Positions 53,695 through 64,000 of a DNA stretch of 64,000 bases are shown in pieces. The DNA is from Mugil cephalus (taxonomy: Eukaryota > Chordata > Actinopteri > Mugiliformes > Mugilidae): positions 14,225,501 to 14,289,500 of the forward strand of contig NC_061781.1 of NCBI RefSeq assembly GCF_022458985.1, given 5' to 3'. Within the stretch, counting starts at the first letter, position 1, and every line of letters begins with the position of its first letter. A program made the position numbers and the translations under genes. The notes under the pieces are model-generated. The model made no database searches. It was not told the DNA's origin and was given only the letters and a program-made list of their open reading frames with translations.

Positions 53695-53794
53695 AATGTT
53701 TTTATTGCATAGTTTTATTGTTGTACAACTGTTTCTCTCAGAGAAGTATGTGAAAAAAAAAAGTAGTAAGTATAAAAAACAGGAAGGTGGGGTG
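53695..53794 (-). terminator. mettl8: mettl8 3' UTR and poly(A) signal
   Basis: On the minus strand AATAAA occurs at 53706-53701, about 90 bases beyond the stop codon, with a second near variant at 53719. This would give a very short 3' UTR and places the duplicated exon outside the gene. Confidence 0.55.
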
Positions 53795-56700
53795 TTAAGA
53801 CGATGAAGGTGGATATGGTTTCCTGAACTTGCCCTGCATCCACACACGGCGCATTACAACTTTTTGCCGTCGGTTCACTTGTAGCCGTCTGTCCTCCAAA
53901 TTCTGAATTTCTTCCAGTCCAGCTTTGGAAAATAAATCATGAACCTCCTCTGTAAAAACACATATAACACAATCAACACCCAGGTTTTGACACAGCGGCC
54001 AAAACTCATGTAACTATACAAATAATGACTATGTTCTGAATGCAAACGAACACCATGCAGCTTCTTAAAGCATCAAAACTGATTTCTGTGTCCTAATAGT
54101 ATCTTAAGTCCTGTCAGTAAATATTTAGTCCATGCAGAAGATCTATCTGTACCTTTAGTGAAAAAATAAACACAGGTTCCATCTCCACATGTGTAGAAAT
54201 TCTCTGATAAGCACCTTCCTGTTTTAAAGAGATTATAACACATAATAAACATATAAACACATAAACATGACTGATTGTGTAATACTGAGATAACCTGATA
54301 TAACAGGAATAGTTGGAGTCTCACCCTTCTTAAACCTGAGCTGTGACAAGTCATATCTTCCACGGTCACGGAAGAGGAATATTCCTCCAGGTTTCAGGTA
54401 CGCAGATAGTCGATTCGCAACTCCTTGTAATCTGTCAATGAAAAAATATCAGGTAATGGACCGATAACGTAGTTTGATAGGTTAGCACCCAATGAATACG
54501 GCAGCATTTTCACTTAAACATCAAAACCTTTAATAAACTGCTAAACGAGGTGTTTAGAATGGACAGTGAAAAAGTGTCGGTACAGGTGGTTCTGTTTTAC
54601 TTTAGCCCGTAAATTCAAACACGTGCCGCCCTCTCTCACATCCGTGTACACTTCAATCAAACCACCGTGCTGTTAACACGCTGCATATAGATTTATATTT
54701 AGGTCTTGTAAAGGCGTTCAGACAAAGCCTGGGGAATGTGAAGGTGGGGGATGGGAGCGGAGGTTATGGAAGGGGCGGGGTCTGGCAGGTGATAAATGAC
54801 ATCGAGCTCTCCCATCTTTGTGCTCTAACCTTCACCTACCGATCCGGATGAATAGCGGACAGCACAAAGACCGCCAGAACGACATCCAGGCTCTGAGGAG
54901 GGAAGGGAAAGGAGGCCGTCTCCTCGCAGATGTCGTGGACAAAGGCGTGACAGACCGAGTCGTCGTAGTCGGGATGGTCCTATTAGAGGAACATTAATTA
55001 GGTCACATCTACAAAAGTGCCACTGTCGAGGTCAATTACCAAATGTACCTTTTATTTGAACTCGTACCACGTGCAGACTTCTGTTGATGTTCACTGCTTT
55101 TAAACGCTTTATTTTAACCATTACACATATAATAACAGCTTCCTTTTGATCCTGTCCTCATTGTACTCTTTGTGACTATTTCTACTGGCATGATGGAATT
55201 ACCTCCACACACACTGGATACAGTGAGTGGTTGCTTATAAGGAGTTCATAGGCAATCTAATTTTGTACTCAGTTAAAGTCAGATTGAAATGTAACATGCA
55301 ACACACTGACAAACATTATCTCCATATATATATATATATATATAAAGCTATAATCTTGCATAAGTCTGTATAACTATATGCAATTTCGTGTCATTTAATT
55401 TTTAATCATTTTCTATTTGTCTGTATCATAATGACATAATGAGCTGTTAAAATAATGTAATCTGAAATGCAACCAAGCTTATTTCCATTATTATTATTTT
55501 CAGATATTACATGGAATCATCAACACAGCTAGATAATGAACAAACTTTTGTCTATATACAAGCTAATTTAAAAAAAAAAATTGTTTGAAATCACTGGATC
55601 ATTACCAATTGTAGCAAAAACATTGAATAAATATGCTATTATTTTTTTTTTACATGCAGATTAATATTTGATTCTCGCAGTAAGATGGCTGTAATTAGAT
55701 GGTCGACTCTACACATGTGATAAATCCTCTCATTAACAGTGTAAAACTGGGGCTTTTGTTTATGTCATCCCTGCACATGACACCATATCTGGAGACCAAA
55801 TCTCTCAACGGTTTAAGGATGGAATTGTTGTGACTGGAATATTTTACTTGTGAGATAACAATACGACATTTATTATGATGTCTCTTTAATATTCCGGCTT
55901 CACGACTGTATTCTAATATGACTATATTGACATGTTTAAAGTTTGGGTAGCTTTAAGCTTTCAGCTACAGACAATGGTTTGTCAACGTCGTATTAAATGA
56001 TCTGAATCAAAGTTTAAATCACCTCTACAAAAACATAGTCATATCACATTGTAATGTACCAGAATCTTCTTTAAGTTTTTTTTACTTGTAAGTAGATTTT
56101 TGTGAATGAACCACAGAAAAAAAGTCAGGCAGGCTCTGGATCCTCATTCTGAAAAGACGGCCATTATACTTTAAAGTTCATACATGTATCAAATGGACAC
56201 TGATGCGGCTTTGACTATGATTTCTATGAAGCCGTGGTTGTTTGTGAGCAGATATTTACTGGTACGTCGTATTTTCATGCCGACCTAATTCTTACCTTGA
56301 CCATCTGAATGGCACGTGGGGAGAAGTCACAGCAGTACAAGAAGGAATCTGTGTTTCTGTGAAATAAAACAACCAACTCAGTCACTATGAAATCACCACA
56401 CAAAAACCTCGAGTAGTAGTGATGAAGCAGTTATTTAGTGTTGTAGTTTATGATCTTTTCCTGGAGCTCATCAGAAACATGGACTGGAGTTATGCAGAAA
56501 CAGAGAGTGCAACTTTTACCCATTTTAACTAGACTCTTTGTTACTTTTTTATATTCTAATGACAACCTCACAGAGACGTCTCCACCGTGAACTCTCTTCT
56601 CAGCCAGTAAGTTGTAATCCTAAACCTTTTGATAAATAATTATAGGTGATCATATATTTACTCACTTAATGCTTTTTAAAATGGGAAATACACTGTTACC

Positions 56701-57601
56701 AACGCCACATCCAGCCTGTAAAGACAATAAGAGGGGACATGATTGTTGGGACATTATTCAACACTGTGTATATTACAATTAATTAAAAATATATTTTTGT
56801 ATATATGCTTATATGATATAAGATTTTTGAGAACCTCGAAGATCCTGAAAGATGCATGCTGTCCGGGAAACGCAGAGGTCTGTTCGGCAGCTTCTTTTTC
56901 TCCTCGTCCTGCATCTTGACCGGCCTCCTGAAAGTGAACATCGCCTGTATTTCTGCGATGGCGTCTTGTCCCTGCGTCCGTGCTGGACGTTCCTTGTAGT
57001 GGACTTTCCGCCGGCTGATTACTCCGACATGTGTCTGCGTCCTGGCTTTCTGCGCCCGGAGGAAGCAGCTCTGGGAATTCTAAAAACAGCCACTTGCGGT
57101 CTTTGAAGAACTTATCCTGATGCATCTCATAAAACTTGTCCCAGTACTGGCTAGCTTCTCTGTCAAGTTTACCTGCGGAGGTAACACAGGGCCATTTTCA
57201 CCACTTTGTAATTAAGCTGAATGCGTTAAAATATGCTGCGGGGATGCACTCTTGCCTTGCTCCGTTAAAGGAAGTCGTACACTGGAATTTTCTGCTGCCT
57301 GCCGCCGTGCGTTTTCTCGGTCCTCCTCTGTCCACTCCACATGATCCCTAGTCAACAGTGAGAGGAACTGATAAACTGATGGATTCAATAGACTTTGCAA
57401 GTCGATTTTTACAAGCAGTCGACGTGTTTTTGTTAAAGAGAGCACTGACCACATGTTGTGCTTGAAGATGTCATCAGGATTGGTCAGAAGCCTTGCACCC
57501 AGAGGGACTGACGGTCTCCCTGTAGAGCTCTTTAACCTCACCGAGAGTTTGAGGAAAACTGTCGCCAGCTTGGCCACCGAGAGTCTCTGCAGCTTGTGCA
57601 T
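53795..57601 (-). CDS. mettl8: METTL8, mitochondrial tRNA N3-methylcytidine methyltransferase
   Basis: Minus-strand exons 57601-57450, 57347-57256, 57172-56835, 56715-56666, 56356-56296, 54979-54840, 54431-54325, 54218-54153 and 53949-53795 join to 386 aa. METTL8 makes m3C32 in mitochondrial tRNA-Thr and tRNA-Ser(UCN). The first 27 residues ([20 protein letters not shown]...) are basic and amphipathic, as in a mitochondrial presequence. The SAM-binding motif I reads [12 protein letters not shown] (around residues 194-205; Val is usual where Ala stands). Then come [54 protein letters not shown] (RDYGRYD in mammals) and GRCLSENFY. Intron 2 begins with GC. The exon 3 donor, GAG|GTTCTC, is weak. 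Synteny between tlk1 and dcaf17 decides for mettl8 over the close mettl2 and mettl6. Confidence 0.93.
54980..56295 (-). other. mettl8: mettl8 intron 5, AT-rich
   Basis: A 1.3-kb intron with many stops and a short AT dinucleotide run (55324-55344). Nothing coding or repetitive was recognised beyond that. Confidence 0.6.
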
Positions 57602-59029
57602 TTTATCTGTAAGTGTGAAGGAAACAGCTGAACAGAGACCACTTTTAATCATGAGAGCAGTATCTGTTTAAAATGTTTAGAGCGTCTTTTAAATTTTGGA
57701 GAATTTATGAAAGTCTTGTTTTTGAATGGCGCCTTTCTATCTATTGGTACTCAAATCACTTCACAGTCACGCACACATCTACCCATTCGCTCACACAAGC
57801 ACACAAATGTGTTTGATTTATTGTACCATGGAACCATTTAAGAGTTTCTATTTGAGGACTTTTTTTACAGTGAGAATTTGACAAATGAATAGAGAACTAA
57901 GATTTAAGGGTGAGAGTATCCTTGACTGTCACGATTATGTGAGTTGAATCTTTTTAAATGTTTTATTTCTTATTTTGTGGAACTGTTGCACAACAATCCA
58001 CGCCCAGACCTCTGAGTTGTTGTCCTCGTTTTGTGCAGTTGTTAAAATAGCACGCCATGGGCTAGGCACCACGTGTTACCAGGCATATAAATCAAAAACA
58101 CGTCTAGTAGCAGAAATCTCAAGAGCACACTGAGTTAGGGGGGAAACATTCAGGCAGATGTAGACACTCCTGAATAAATAGCACATTTTAGTGTCATATC
58201 TCTGATAAAAAGCATAATATCAAACTGTATTGGATCATTTTAAGATGGCAAGCGATGAAAGGATAAAAATTACAGCCTGGAACAGTAAGGAATGTGATAC
58301 AAATCATAGATGGAGTCAGAAAGTTGACCTCGCATTCATAGGATTTGGAGCAGAATCTGGACAAAGTGAAGTTTCCCTGTCGATATGTGTATGTGTCTTT
58401 ACCTTAACCTGAACATAATAACAACCAGTTACCTCCTACATTATGAAATCTAATGTTTACTCTTTTAAAAAGATTATAGGCTCATAGTGTGAAGACATGC
58501 TTTGTTGAAACATATAGAATTGTATTTTAAGATAAAGGACAAGTCTCTGTAGGTGAAAGCTATATAAAATAATATACGACACGTCTGTAATAAATAAACA
58601 TGACTGGTTTTAACATTTTACTGAAAGCATCATAGACCTCAGCATATAAATCTTAACTCTTAATGCTACAAGTGCATTTTGCACCGCAGAGATAATTTTC
58701 CAGACAGTGACATAATGGCTTATGGAGTTAAAATGATATGATGATATGATATGAGTCAGGTTCAGCCAGATATTGGAGCAAATTCAAAATGTTGGTTCTG
58801 GACACGGAAACGTGTTTGCGTGAACGAGTAAAAGAGGTTCACTATGTGTAGTTTCACAATGTACAACAAGTGGCTGTATAAAAACTTTTCCTACAGAACA
58901 ATAAGACGGCGTCTACATTAGATCATAATCAATCTGAAGAAATAAATAAACAGGTAGTAACAGGCAAGTAAGATTAAAACTAGATATGAACCTATTAAAA
59001 ACAGAGTTGAACTTATAAACTGATGAGCC

Positions 59030-59285
59030 ATCAAGTGACATAACCACCTGGTCAACTGAATAATAGTGATGTTGTTATCATGGCAGCAAGTGAATATTTT
59101 GTCCTCAAAGCTGTTGCATTAAAAGCAGGAAAAATTAACAATAGGAAGGATTTGAGACATTCTGACAAGGGTCCAATTTTATGGCTAGACAACGGAGTAG
59201 GAGCATCTCTAAAGTCTAGCCTTTATGGAGAGTTCCCAGAGTGGTCTGCAGTGATCAGTAACTATTAAAAGTGGTCCAAAGAAGA
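59030..59285 (+). mobile_element. Degraded Tc1-like transposase N-terminal fragment
   Basis: An ORF-like stretch (59080-59268) reads GKINNRKDLRHSDKGPI and then ASLKSSLYGEFPEWSAVIS, matching the order of a Tc1/mariner-type N-terminal helix-turn-helix domain. AGCATCTCTAAAGTC and TCTGCAGTGATCAGTAACTA continue to AAAGTGGTCCAAAGAAG. It lacks the DDE catalytic part and is not a working gene. Confidence 0.6.
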
Positions 59286-60544
59286 AAAAAAAGTCTAACA
59301 GCAAATGAACGTCTCTGTGTGTGTGTGCATCACTTATGTGGCATCAGAAGGCTATATGCTCTATATGCACAAATATAACTCCTATTATGTTGGTTGACAT
59401 TTATATTAGTTACTTTATTCCACAGGTCTTGTGGAATAAAGTAAAAAGTGGGTCCGCGACCCCTAGTAGGTCCGTGAAGGTACTGCACAATCTTAAGTTG
59501 ATTAGACATTTTTTGTATATTTTTTAAAATTTTTTCTCCACAAATTTAATTTCTTTAAACACACACTAACATGACTCCAACTTATTTTAATGAAGGGATA
59601 AATGGAGCAGATATCTTTCTTTCTGTCTCAACAGCGCACGTTTTGACACAGAGCGCTGCACTAGCTGAGACCTGTCAATCAAAATCTCCCGTACACAATA
59701 GGCCCCGCCCCCAGAATCACGCTGCAATATTAGCAGAAGAGAAGCTAACAGTGCATGATATATACTGGCATGTTTATGTTTATGGCAGTTGCACGGCCAC
59801 CCTACTGTTGTACATGTTTGAACTAAAGAAAATTAATATTTGAACCTGCGTATTATCTGAATAGCTTAATACTGAATGCAAAATGATAATAATAATGTAT
59901 ATTTATAAGCACTAGGCCAAGTTTAATAAAGAACACATAGGATCTCTCCATCAGTTTGGGGTCCTTGTCCTGAAAAGCATTGAACCATCAACCCCTGGTT
60001 TGATCTATAAAAACGGATAATACGGTTTCATTTAGTGGTTTAAAACAGACTTCTCTTGAAAAGGATGAGTCTTACTATCAAAAGCAGTGAGCATCTCCAG
60101 TCTGCCCATATGTCTGTCTTTTAAATGTCCTTTAGACTCTAGAGGAACATCACTCATTATGTTAAAAATGCATGAACACATATGAATCAAGAGGGCTACA
60201 TTTCTTTGATATCGCCATCTTCAATAACACATTTAAAGTCACTGAAACAGAAACAGAACAATACATTATAAATATTTTCTCCTCCTGGAACAAAAATCCA
60301 TCTGTGCACCTTCAATATTTTTCTTTAAAATAACACTCTTGTCTGATTTGCACTGCACACTTGTGTCTGTTTTGTCGTTATACGTATTGCTTGAATGTGC
60401 GGATCTCCTTCATTTATTGCTCTTTGTTGAAGAGTATCCAAAGAGAGGAAGGGAAAAGAAGTTCCAACATTTAGGGTCGGTCGGAAGAGGGCGCTACAGA
60501 GTTAACAAGCTGGAGAATCAACGCCTGATTCCTGAGTAGAAGAA

Positions 60545-61145
60545 GGTTTATGATTTCCAATTCGATACTGAATAAAACTCAGGCTGGTATCGGCGGTACC
60601 GATCCGATAACGATACTTAGTGCAAATACACCTAATGTGTCTGGTAATTATATTTATTTATTCTTTAAATAATGTTTTCAAGTAGCTTAATGAAGAATAA
60701 AAACATCAGAGTCACTTATTAATTTATTTTCAACTTGGAAGTATATTGAGGTAGCAGCCTCATTTAATAGCTGAGCTAATACAATAAGAGAGAAACCAAA
60801 CGGAGGTCATACGAAATTTGAGAAAAGGTGTTTCAAACACACACAAAAAAATACAGAAAATAATATAACTATTACAACAAATTATTGTTTAATGAAAATT
60901 AAAACTTGCATCATAATTCTGGCACTGTGCTCTCGTCTTCTGTTTGCCTCATCATACATGGCTCGTACTGTGTGTTTATTGAGGTTTATTGTGTTGCCAC
61001 AACTTTAGTTACTTCCCACAGTGTCCCTGTTAATTCCTGTCAACTCAAATGACCCAAGTATCAAAAGTATCGATATTGTGATCTGAGAGTCGATTTTAAA
61101 GCATAAAGATTTGACATTTGTGGTATCGATACTCCAGTATCGATC
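60545..61145. mobile_element. Second copy of the hAT-like element
   Basis: Colinear with 23867-24477: AATAAAACTCAGGCTGGTAT, TGCAAATACACCTAATG, GCAGCCTCATTTAATAGC, TTTCAAACAC, TTAAAACTTGCATC and AAAGTATCGATATTGTGA occur in the same order and orientation. It is more diverged and its 5' end is not clear. It lies about 350 bp from the mettl8/dcaf17 promoter. Confidence 0.6.
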
Positions 61146-61439
61146 TGCACTGCAATGGGGAAAATGGTCAATGGAGACAAGGTGCTAGGCTAACGTTAGC
61201 GGCGAAGTAAAGCTATAACACTGATGGTATTAGTGGTATTAATTCAACAATATTAACGACGCAACTGTCAGCTACACCTGATCGTTTCTCGCCTCTTGAA
61301 ACATCTCCGCCACATACTGCGATAGATACGACTCTTGAATAAAGTTGGCGGCTAAAGCCAAGAGTCTTTAGCTTAGCGTCGCTAACTCAAGCTGCCGTTA
61401 GTTAACGTTAAAGCAGATGTTTCTGACAGCGGTGTCGGA

Positions 61440-61580
61440 AAACATGAAGCCCAGTGAGTAGTTGCTGAGCCGGAATGGGAAACCACGCAGTCCTTACCTG
61501 GCTCTGGGTGTTATATTGATTGTGTCGCTTGTCATGCTGTCAGACGACCTTCTTGTGGAATAAAGAGCCACCTGGTGATG
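61440..61580. promoter_or_regulatory. Compact bidirectional promoter of mettl8 and dcaf17, with mettl8 exon 1
   Basis: On the minus strand a consensus donor (GAGCCAG|GTAAGG, exon end 61498) defines a short first exon of mettl8. On the plus strand the dcaf17 start codon is at 61578. The minus-strand exon has an ATG at 61535-61533 that opens a 13-codon upstream ORF; joined to the next exon it stops at once (AG|A TAA). So transcription of both genes must start within roughly 100 bp. In mammals METTL8 and DCAF17 are also divergent neighbours. Confidence 0.55.
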
Positions 61581-64000
61581 GCGCCCTACTGGAGGAAGAG
61601 GTCCGTGAACGCAGCAGAGCTGCTGAGCTGGAGGAGTAGAGGTGTCAGGGATGCTGGGACATTAACCAGACACAGCATGAAGGTCCTCAGAGGCATCCTC
61701 CTCCAGGTAATGACGGACAGCGCACTAAAATGTTCACTCAAATTGATTACGATGGCTGTTTCAGTAAATTAGTTGTTGCCTTCACGTTGTAGGAAAACAG
61801 GACTTTCAGCAAAGTGTGGAGCAAGACCTCCAAATCCCCAATAATGTACGAGAGTGGCAAAATATACTTTGAGAATTACCAGAATTGCTACAGCTGGTGA
61901 GTATAGACACTAAATAAATAAATAAACATGTACACATCACCTCTACTTTAACAGAGGACCAGCAGAAACATTTACAGTTTAACTGTCATCTACCAAATAA
62001 AGGCGATCTTGTTATTAAGAGCAATGTGAAAACAGAAACATAGACTGGTCAGCCACAACATTAAGAACAATGCAGCTGCAGAGGAACGACTCAGAAAGTA
62101 TTAACGCCAGCACAGACTATCATCAGGATACCCTGATGAGTTTGAACTGTTTTGCAGAACTACACAATCACAATATTAGGCATGTGGTCTTAATGATGTG
62201 GCTTATTGGTGCCTATTATAAGGTCCACAGATGTTTAAAAAAGTAAAATATGATAACTTTATAATTGTTGCATAAATGATTATGAAACACAGACCAGCCT
62301 ACTTGAGTGTAAAATATACAACACCAAATCATAGGTTAACTGTCTCAGTGCTCTTGTTGGTCCTTGTAATAGTAACTAAATATCTGGGAAATGTGCATGA
62401 CTGTGTTTTACTTTTTCCAGTGTTCATGCTGAGCCTCAAATTTTGTACAAATTGCCTAAGAGGTCCAAACATGAGAAAATTGAAAATGCCTTGCTGTGTC
62501 AAAGCCCGCTTGTGAGTAAACTTTTTGTTTTTGAGTTCCCATTCTCGCTGATATCTGTTATTCAAATGTCTTGTTTCTTTTTCAGGACCAAACATTGTCC
62601 TCTGCCTCCGATCATAAACCTTGCCTCCTGGCTTTGACGGCCAACAACTGGCTGTATCGGCTTTCAGCTGAAACGGGAAAAGAGCTGCAGAGAGTTTATC
62701 TCTCTCCGCGCTACAAGTTCAGGTATGTTGAGATCTGTGTCGTTTAGTGGCGACTAAATCGTTTTTAGTTGTCGTTCACTCCATCGTAACGTTGTCTTGT
62801 AGGTATCTTGGCTGGGATGTTTCGCAAGAGACGTTCTACGTAAAATCTGTTCAAAACAAAGATACACCTTTAGCAAGACAGGTAAAGTGAACTTAAATTA
62901 TTTATTTGTGACAGTTTGTTAATGATAATAAAACCTAAAAGAGACCATTCTATACATGGGCTCTCTACGGTTCATGCATTTAGAAACAAGTCTTACGCTT
63001 TATTTTTGTATAATTTCAAAGAATAGATAAGTCACCAGTGACGACTTTTACAGTGTTTTCTTTCTATTAGCCTTTAGATGAATTGATTGTTTAGCCATTA
63101 AACGGTGACGTATGCTGCAGAAATACGCAGTTGCCCAGAACACAGGATCCCGTCTTCTGATAAATCAACAGTACTAAAGTCAAACCTAATCAATTTGCAC
63201 TAATAGGAAAATCATAAAAGGCAGTGAATCAGGAGGTTACACATTACCATATATGCTTTAATGGCTCATTTATCTCCCTTTAAGCTTTATTAATGATTGA
63301 TTTATTTTAGTAAGAAAAGAGATAAAGAGTTGTGGAAAAGCGATATGAACCATGTTTTTCTGTGCTCTCTTATTCCACAGGCAGGTATCACTCAGAATAC
63401 AGTGATGCACCTGGCTATTTTTCATGTTTTCCCTTTGCAAGTTGTGGGCATCTTGGAGATCAACAAAAAGGTGCACAGATTTGTTTGTAGTTTAAATTTT
63501 TAAAAATGTGTCTCAAGGAGTCTCAAGTTGTTAAAATGTAAATGTTTTTTCTTTCAGGCATTTGGAAATGGCATCACCGACGTCGTTCTGTCCCAAGGCG
63601 TCCTTGCGGTGTCTTACAGCAACAAGTCGGTGAAGTTGTACAGCTTTGAGCACATTCTTCAAAGGGTATGCATTTCTTTATCTCAGAAGAGCTTTCAGCA
63701 TAATACTGAGTATCTAACTTCATTAAAGTTTTTAAATGTGCTCTCAGTACCTGACGGAGACGGTAACACTTGGAAAGCAAAGTCGACTCCTTGGAGGCAA
63801 AACGGTGGGAGATGAACCGTTTGGTGTCCCAATAAATATCCAGATCACAGGTTTGTCAGCATTTGAATTTTAGACGTGTGGAATCACTCTGTTAACCATT
63901 TTTTTTTTAAAATCAGGTTAGCAGTGGTCAGCAACCATGTGACTTTGTTCTTTTTCTTACTGTGCAGACTGCCCCCATGTACTTTTCGAGGTGTCGTGTT
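61578..64000 (+). CDS. dcaf17: DDB1- and CUL4-associated factor 17, 5' part (exons 1-9, cut by window end)
   Basis: Exons 61578-61706, 61793-61896, 62421-62511, 62586-62722, 62803-62881, 63381-63470, 63558-63665, 63748-63850 and 63967 onward join in frame to 291 codons before the window ends. DCAF17 is a multi-pass nuclear/nucleolar protein and a substrate receptor of the CUL4-DDB1 ubiquitin ligase; loss in humans causes Woodhouse-Sakati syndrome. Family signatures are SPIMYESGKIYFENYQNCY, LPKRSKHEKIENALL, LTANNWLYRLSAETGK, YKFRYLGWD, VGILEINKKAFGNGITDV and GDEPFGVPINIQITDCP. The ATG at 61578 was chosen because an upstream in-frame GTG is not a likely start. The N-terminus (MAPYWRKRSVN) is diverged from mammals. 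The C-terminal half lies outside the window. Confidence 0.93.
62042..62210. mobile_element. Short MITE with inverted ends in dcaf17 intron 2
   Basis: The left end GACTGGTCAGCCACAACATT and the right end GGTCTTAATGATGTGGCTTA form an imperfect inverted repeat over about 27 bp. The ends are those of the same Tc1-like family seen at 35636 and 59030, with only about 110 bp between, so it is an internally deleted copy. Confidence 0.6.

Larger units (their letters stand above)
57602..61497 (-). other. mettl8: mettl8 intron 1 with transposon remains
   Basis: The acceptor TTACAG at 57608 opens the exon with the start codon, and a consensus donor at 61498/61497 ends the likely first exon, so this 3.9-kb stretch is read as the first intron. 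It holds a Tc1-like transposase fragment (59030-59285), a hAT-like element copy (60545-61145) and AT-rich sequence with no other recognised gene. Confidence 0.55.

Noticed and set aside
54073..54369. 98-codon minus-strand ORF containing the GRCLSENFY motif
   Set aside because: It is mettl8 exon 8 with unspliced intron sequence on both sides, not a separate gene.

Overview
This is vertebrate nuclear DNA, almost certainly from a teleost (ray-finned) fish. The genes have spliced GT-AG introns, the AT-rich spacers carry microsatellites, and several repeats look like known fish families (Tc1-like transposase fragments, a SINE-like repeat ending in GGATAAGCGGT, TIR elements). Six protein-coding genes can be read exon by exon. 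They fall in the order sp5 (+), gad1 (+), gorasp2 (+), tlk1 (-), mettl8 (-), dcaf17 (+, cut by the window end). This matches the conserved block on human chromosome 2q31 (SP5-GAD1-GORASP2-TLK1-METTL8-DCAF17), and the synteny supports each call. Teleosts often keep two copies of such genes, and I cannot tell from the sequence which a/b paralogue each one is.

Region by region. 1-3.4 kb: sp5, a two-exon Wnt-responsive zinc-finger factor, with a cluster of TCF/LEF-like sites just upstream. 3.4-14 kb: spacer with repeats, a TIR element (10.6-11.2 kb), and two exon-like blocks that splice in frame (5.02 and 6.35 kb) and that I could not assign. 14-27.6 kb: gad1 (GAD67, 596 aa, 16 coding exons plus a probable non-coding first exon) and a long 3' UTR; one intron holds a 611-bp hAT-like element with an apparent target duplication. 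27.6-34.8 kb: spacer with an imperfect tandem array of hairpin-bearing units (28.3-28.6 kb) and old repeats. 34.8-40.5 kb: gorasp2 (413 aa, 10 exons). 41.5-51.9 kb: tlk1 on the minus strand (727 aa, including an apparent extra 39-nt exon), with its promoter near 51.6 kb. 52.8-61.5 kb: mettl8 on the minus strand (386 aa), with an about 208-bp near-perfect duplicate of one exon and its flanks lying beyond its 3' end. 61.58-64 kb: the first nine exons of dcaf17, divergent from mettl8 across what looks like a very compact shared promoter.

The genes do not form an operon or pathway. They are a developmental regulator (sp5), a GABA-synthesis enzyme (gad1), a Golgi tether (gorasp2), a chromatin kinase (tlk1), a mitochondrial tRNA methyltransferase (mettl8) and a CRL4 substrate receptor (dcaf17) kept together by ancestral linkage. 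I found no evidence of an undescribed multi-gene system. The most interesting items are the mettl8 exon duplication, the unassigned two-exon ORF at 5-6.4 kb, the tlk1 cassette exon, the GC-AG intron in mettl8 and the candidate regulatory clusters.
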